From Acidobacteriota bacterium (GTDB taxonomy: Bacteria; Acidobacteriota; Vicinamibacteria; Vicinamibacterales; UBA2999), in the NCBI GenBank assembly GCA_013140955.1, contig JABFRY010000079.1:1-9101 (forward strand): DNA of 9,101 bases, in the 5' to 3' direction. The translations under genes and the position numbers were made by a program. Positions 7,901 to 9,101 of the stretch are shown piece after piece (position 1 is the stretch's first letter; each line of letters begins with the position of its first letter). The notes beneath the pieces are model-generated. The model saw only the letters and a list, made by a program, of their open reading frames with translations. It had not been told where the DNA came from and searched no databases.

Positions 7901-9087
7901 TGCTGGACGGGCGCATCCGGCACTTCCAGCTGCCTCATGCCCTCGAGGACATCGGCGGCGTCGTGCAGTTCGACTCCCGGGGGCTGGCGCTCGACGGGCT
8001 CTCCGCGCGTCTCGGGGGCGGCGCGGTGCAGTTCGGGGGCCGCATCGACATGGAAGGCTATCTGCCGGGCCGGCTCGACCTCTCGATGACCGGCCAGGAG
8101 ATGCGTCTGCGGTTCCCGGAGGGCATGCGGTCGCTCGTGGACGCCAGTCTGACGCTCGAAGGCCCCGTGGAAGCCCCGATCCTCGGCGGCGAGGTCAACG
8201 TGCGCAGCGCCGTCTACACCCGCCGGTTCGACGCCGGCATCGGTGTGTTCGACTTCTCGCGCGACGCAGTGGCCTCGGGCGGCGCGGCCCTCGAGTCCAC
8301 GCTGCCCCTGCGCTACGACCTGCAGATCAACGCCCCGTCCACGCTCCGGATCGAGAACAACACGGCGCGCATCGTCTCGACGGCCGACCTGCAGCTGCGG
8401 GGCACCTTCGACCGCCCGCAGGTCTTCGGCCGCGCGGAGATCGACCGCGGCGAAGTGACCTTCGAAGGGCGCCGGTACGTCGTGACCCGGGGCACCATCG
8501 ACTTCAACAACCCGACGCGCATCGAGCCCTTCTTCGACATCGAGACCGAGACGCGTGTCCGCGTCCCCGATCGGACCTACCGCGTCATCGTCCGTGCCGC
8601 TGGCACGCCGGAGCGGCTCACGCCTGAGTTCTCCTCCGATCCGCCGCTGCCGGAAGTGGACGTCCTCGGCCTCCTCTTCAGCGACGCCGCCCCAGGGCTC
8701 GACCCGGAGTTCCGCCGCTACAACACGCAGCTCACGCCGCAGCAGCAGCTGCTCCGCGAGCGCGCCTCCCGGGCGCTGACCAGCGCCTTCTCGTCGGAAG
8801 TCGATCGCGTGGTCGGACAGGCCTTCGGCGTGGATACGTTCCAGCTCACGCCGTCGCTCGTCGATCCGAAGGCGCAGTCGTCGCGCCTGGATCCCGCCGC
8901 CCGCCTGACGATCGGCAAGCGGCTCTCCGATCGCATCTACGTCACCTACTCCCGGAGCCTCTCCTCCGCGACGCGGGACCAGATCATCCTGCTCGAGTAC
9001 GACCAGACCGACCGGTTCTCCTGGATCCTGTCCCGCAACGAGGACCGGACCTACGCCCTCGACGTGCGCGTGAGGCACGTGTTCTGA
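4993..9087 (+). CDS. TamB/AsmA-like envelope protein (translocation and assembly module TamB, DUF490)
   Basis: A 1364-residue protein expected to be anchored in the inner membrane and to span the periplasm as a long beta-rich groove. Family members act with an Omp85 protein (TamA) in outer-membrane protein assembly and, with other AsmA-like proteins, in moving phospholipids to the outer membrane. The N-terminus has a basic stretch (MKK, then R/K-rich to residue 18) and one hydrophobic segment at about 19-38, an uncleaved anchor. The middle (about 45-1040) is a long run of short amphipathic beta strands without catalytic motifs. The C-terminal TamB domain (about 1040-1364) shows the GRAEIDRGEVTFEGRRY strand pair (near E1154), RGTIDFNNP, PLPEVDVLGLLFSD and LTIGKRLSDRIYVTYSRSL (from L1305), ending in Phe. 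The length is close to E. coli TamB (about 1260 aa). I chose the GTG at 4993 because it supplies the positive N-terminal region; the next ATG (5053) would begin inside the anchor. The Shine-Dalgarno sequence is weak. It lies 33 bp after the carrier gene and overlaps the next gene. Confidence 0.88.
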   Translation: MKKILSHPITRGTRRAIRTAMMTCAILLAVAFVTSLTVDLGPVLRAQAESAGSRFIERPMRIGRLSIHLFRGRFVVEDLVIEGLEPDARPFLVARRIDVSMPWSTLVNRRIVFDAIEMVDWRMFVEMRPDGQHNFPRFTRGGAPRGQSAWTTTLSYIRASRGEFTYEDYGTPWSTVARNLEVTVTRPTSEYRGQASFSDGTVRIQGYEPMRADMQTAFRIVDGQILLQRIDLDTDGARSVLTGEVDMNRWPEQTYHVQSRIDFPRMREIFFARDAFSLFGTGDFTGTFHLFKETIGDRTRTGRELTGTFRSAMAGVNAYRFGNLRGAVRWVPEFMEVTGAKATFFDGDAGFSFRMAPLGDPDVGATASFDAEYTNVDLRALTAFHELEGIRLDGRASGRNLIEWPLGDFSGHRGEGTMEVEPPPGVTLMTRSMPQESIDREARLGEVWGPFSNHTPTEPVAVGGHLAYRFDPEWLDLGPSRVATTETYIEFEGRTAYGEQSRLPFHVTSADWQESDRLLAGLMTAFGARTNAVEVGGHGTFDGVMLNSFTAPRIEGLFTGDAMKAWDVTWGAISGSAVIENGYVDVNDVTIAQAGGSMTVGGRFAAGYPRRDGGDEIDAIVQVERWPLADLRHAFQLDDYPVEGRLSGEYHLFGRYETPFGFGSMRIDEGRAYEEPFETASASLRFEGPGVRLDGIDIRKGAGGATGAAFVGWDGTYSFEIGASRLPVDSLSLLQTAGVPLSGVLDFTAGGSGTFDLPRYSVRGTLSDLFLGDEGVGQIVGELGIDGDLMTVRIEAASPRLAVSGTGRISLTPEMDAELSLSVSDTSLDPYLRAFEPRLSPYTTAVASGTVRVVGELANIEHLLVDATVDRLDLGLLDYRLRNEAPIRVALDQNIVRLLDVRLVGEDTELDLSGQVELDGQRLALRAEGSANLGILQGFVPDIRSSGRASLEATFDGTVAVPVVNGSMTVLDGRIRHFQLPHALEDIGGVVQFDSRGLALDGLSARLGGGAVQFGGRIDMEGYLPGRLDLSMTGQEMRLRFPEGMRSLVDASLTLEGPVEAPILGGEVNVRSAVYTRRFDAGIGVFDFSRDAVASGGAALESTLPLRYDLQINAPSTLRIENNTARIVSTADLQLRGTFDRPQVFGRAEIDRGEVTFEGRRYVVTRGTIDFNNPTRIEPFFDIETETRVRVPDRTYRVIVRAAGTPERLTPEFSSDPPLPEVDVLGLLFSDAAPGLDPEFRRYNTQLTPQQQLLRERASRALTSAFSSEVDRVVGQAFGVDTFQLTPSLVDPKAQSSRLDPAARLTIGKRLSDRIYVTYSRSLSSATRDQIILLEYDQTDRFSWILSRNEDRTYALDVRVRHVF

Positions 9088-9101
9088 TGCGCCGTCTTCG
9101 G
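9087..9101 (+). CDS. start of a further gene, 3'-partial (possibly an Omp85/TamA-BamA family partner)
   Basis: An ATG at 9087-9089 overlaps the tamB-like stop by one base (TGATG), the same junction as between the biotin carboxylase and carrier genes. The frame is open to the end of the window and encodes only MRRLR, a basic beginning compatible with a signal peptide. Nothing in five codons shows function. tamB genes are commonly neighbours of an Omp85-family outer-membrane protein gene (tamA or bamA-like), so that is the best guess from context alone. Confidence 0.5.

Noticed and set aside
5149..9078. Very long open frame (1309 codons) on the - strand opposite the tamB-like gene
   Set aside because: Its product is rich in His, Arg, Gly, Ala and Val with no recognisable fold. 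It arises because the sense gene has strong third-position G/C preference, which removes stops from the complementary frame. The + strand product has clear TamB motifs.

Overview
The window is GC-rich (clearly above 60% G+C by eye), densely coded, and every gene I can support lies on the + strand. The style fits a Gram-negative bacterium: a split biotin-dependent carboxylase, a TamB-type envelope protein, and a double fibronectin-III secreted protein next to a small transaldolase. Together these most resemble Acidobacteriota (Vicinamibacteria-like). That placement rests on recalled family resemblance, not a search, and is tentative.

Layout, left to right. (1) 2-514: the 3' end of a gene for an exported-looking protein with fibronectin type III repeats; its start is outside the window. 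(2) 567-1220: a 217-aa transaldolase of the small TalC/FSA family with a clear ribosome binding site. (3) 1235-2779: a PccB-type carboxyltransferase (beta) subunit of an acyl-CoA carboxylase, probably propionyl-CoA carboxylase. (4) 2780-2875: a 96-bp gap with a strong two-part inverted repeat over the pccB stop, followed by an extended -10 promoter-like sequence. (5) 2876-4411: the biotin carboxylase subunit. (6) 4411-4959: a small biotin carrier subunit with an extra N-terminal domain, overlapping the biotin carboxylase gene by one base. (7) 4993-9087: a 1364-aa TamB/AsmA-like protein (N-terminal membrane anchor, long beta-rich middle, C-terminal TamB domain). (8) 9087-9101: the first five codons of a further gene, overlapping the tamB-like stop by one base and running off the end.

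How it works together: genes 3, 5 and 6 supply the three functional units of one acyl-CoA carboxylase (biotin carboxylase, biotin carrier, carboxyltransferase), joining bicarbonate to propionyl-CoA or a similar short acyl-CoA. The carrier gene continues after only 33 bp into the TamB-like gene, so carboxylase and envelope biogenesis genes may share a transcript. The gene after tamB is probably an Omp85 (TamA/BamA) partner, but only five codons are visible.

I found no mobile element, CRISPR array, tRNA, rRNA or defence-like cassette. Most of the window is ordinary core metabolism and envelope biogenesis. I do not see an undescribed system; the points worth a second look are the split carboxylase alpha chain, the structured gap before the biotin carboxylase gene, and the carboxylase-TamB linkage.
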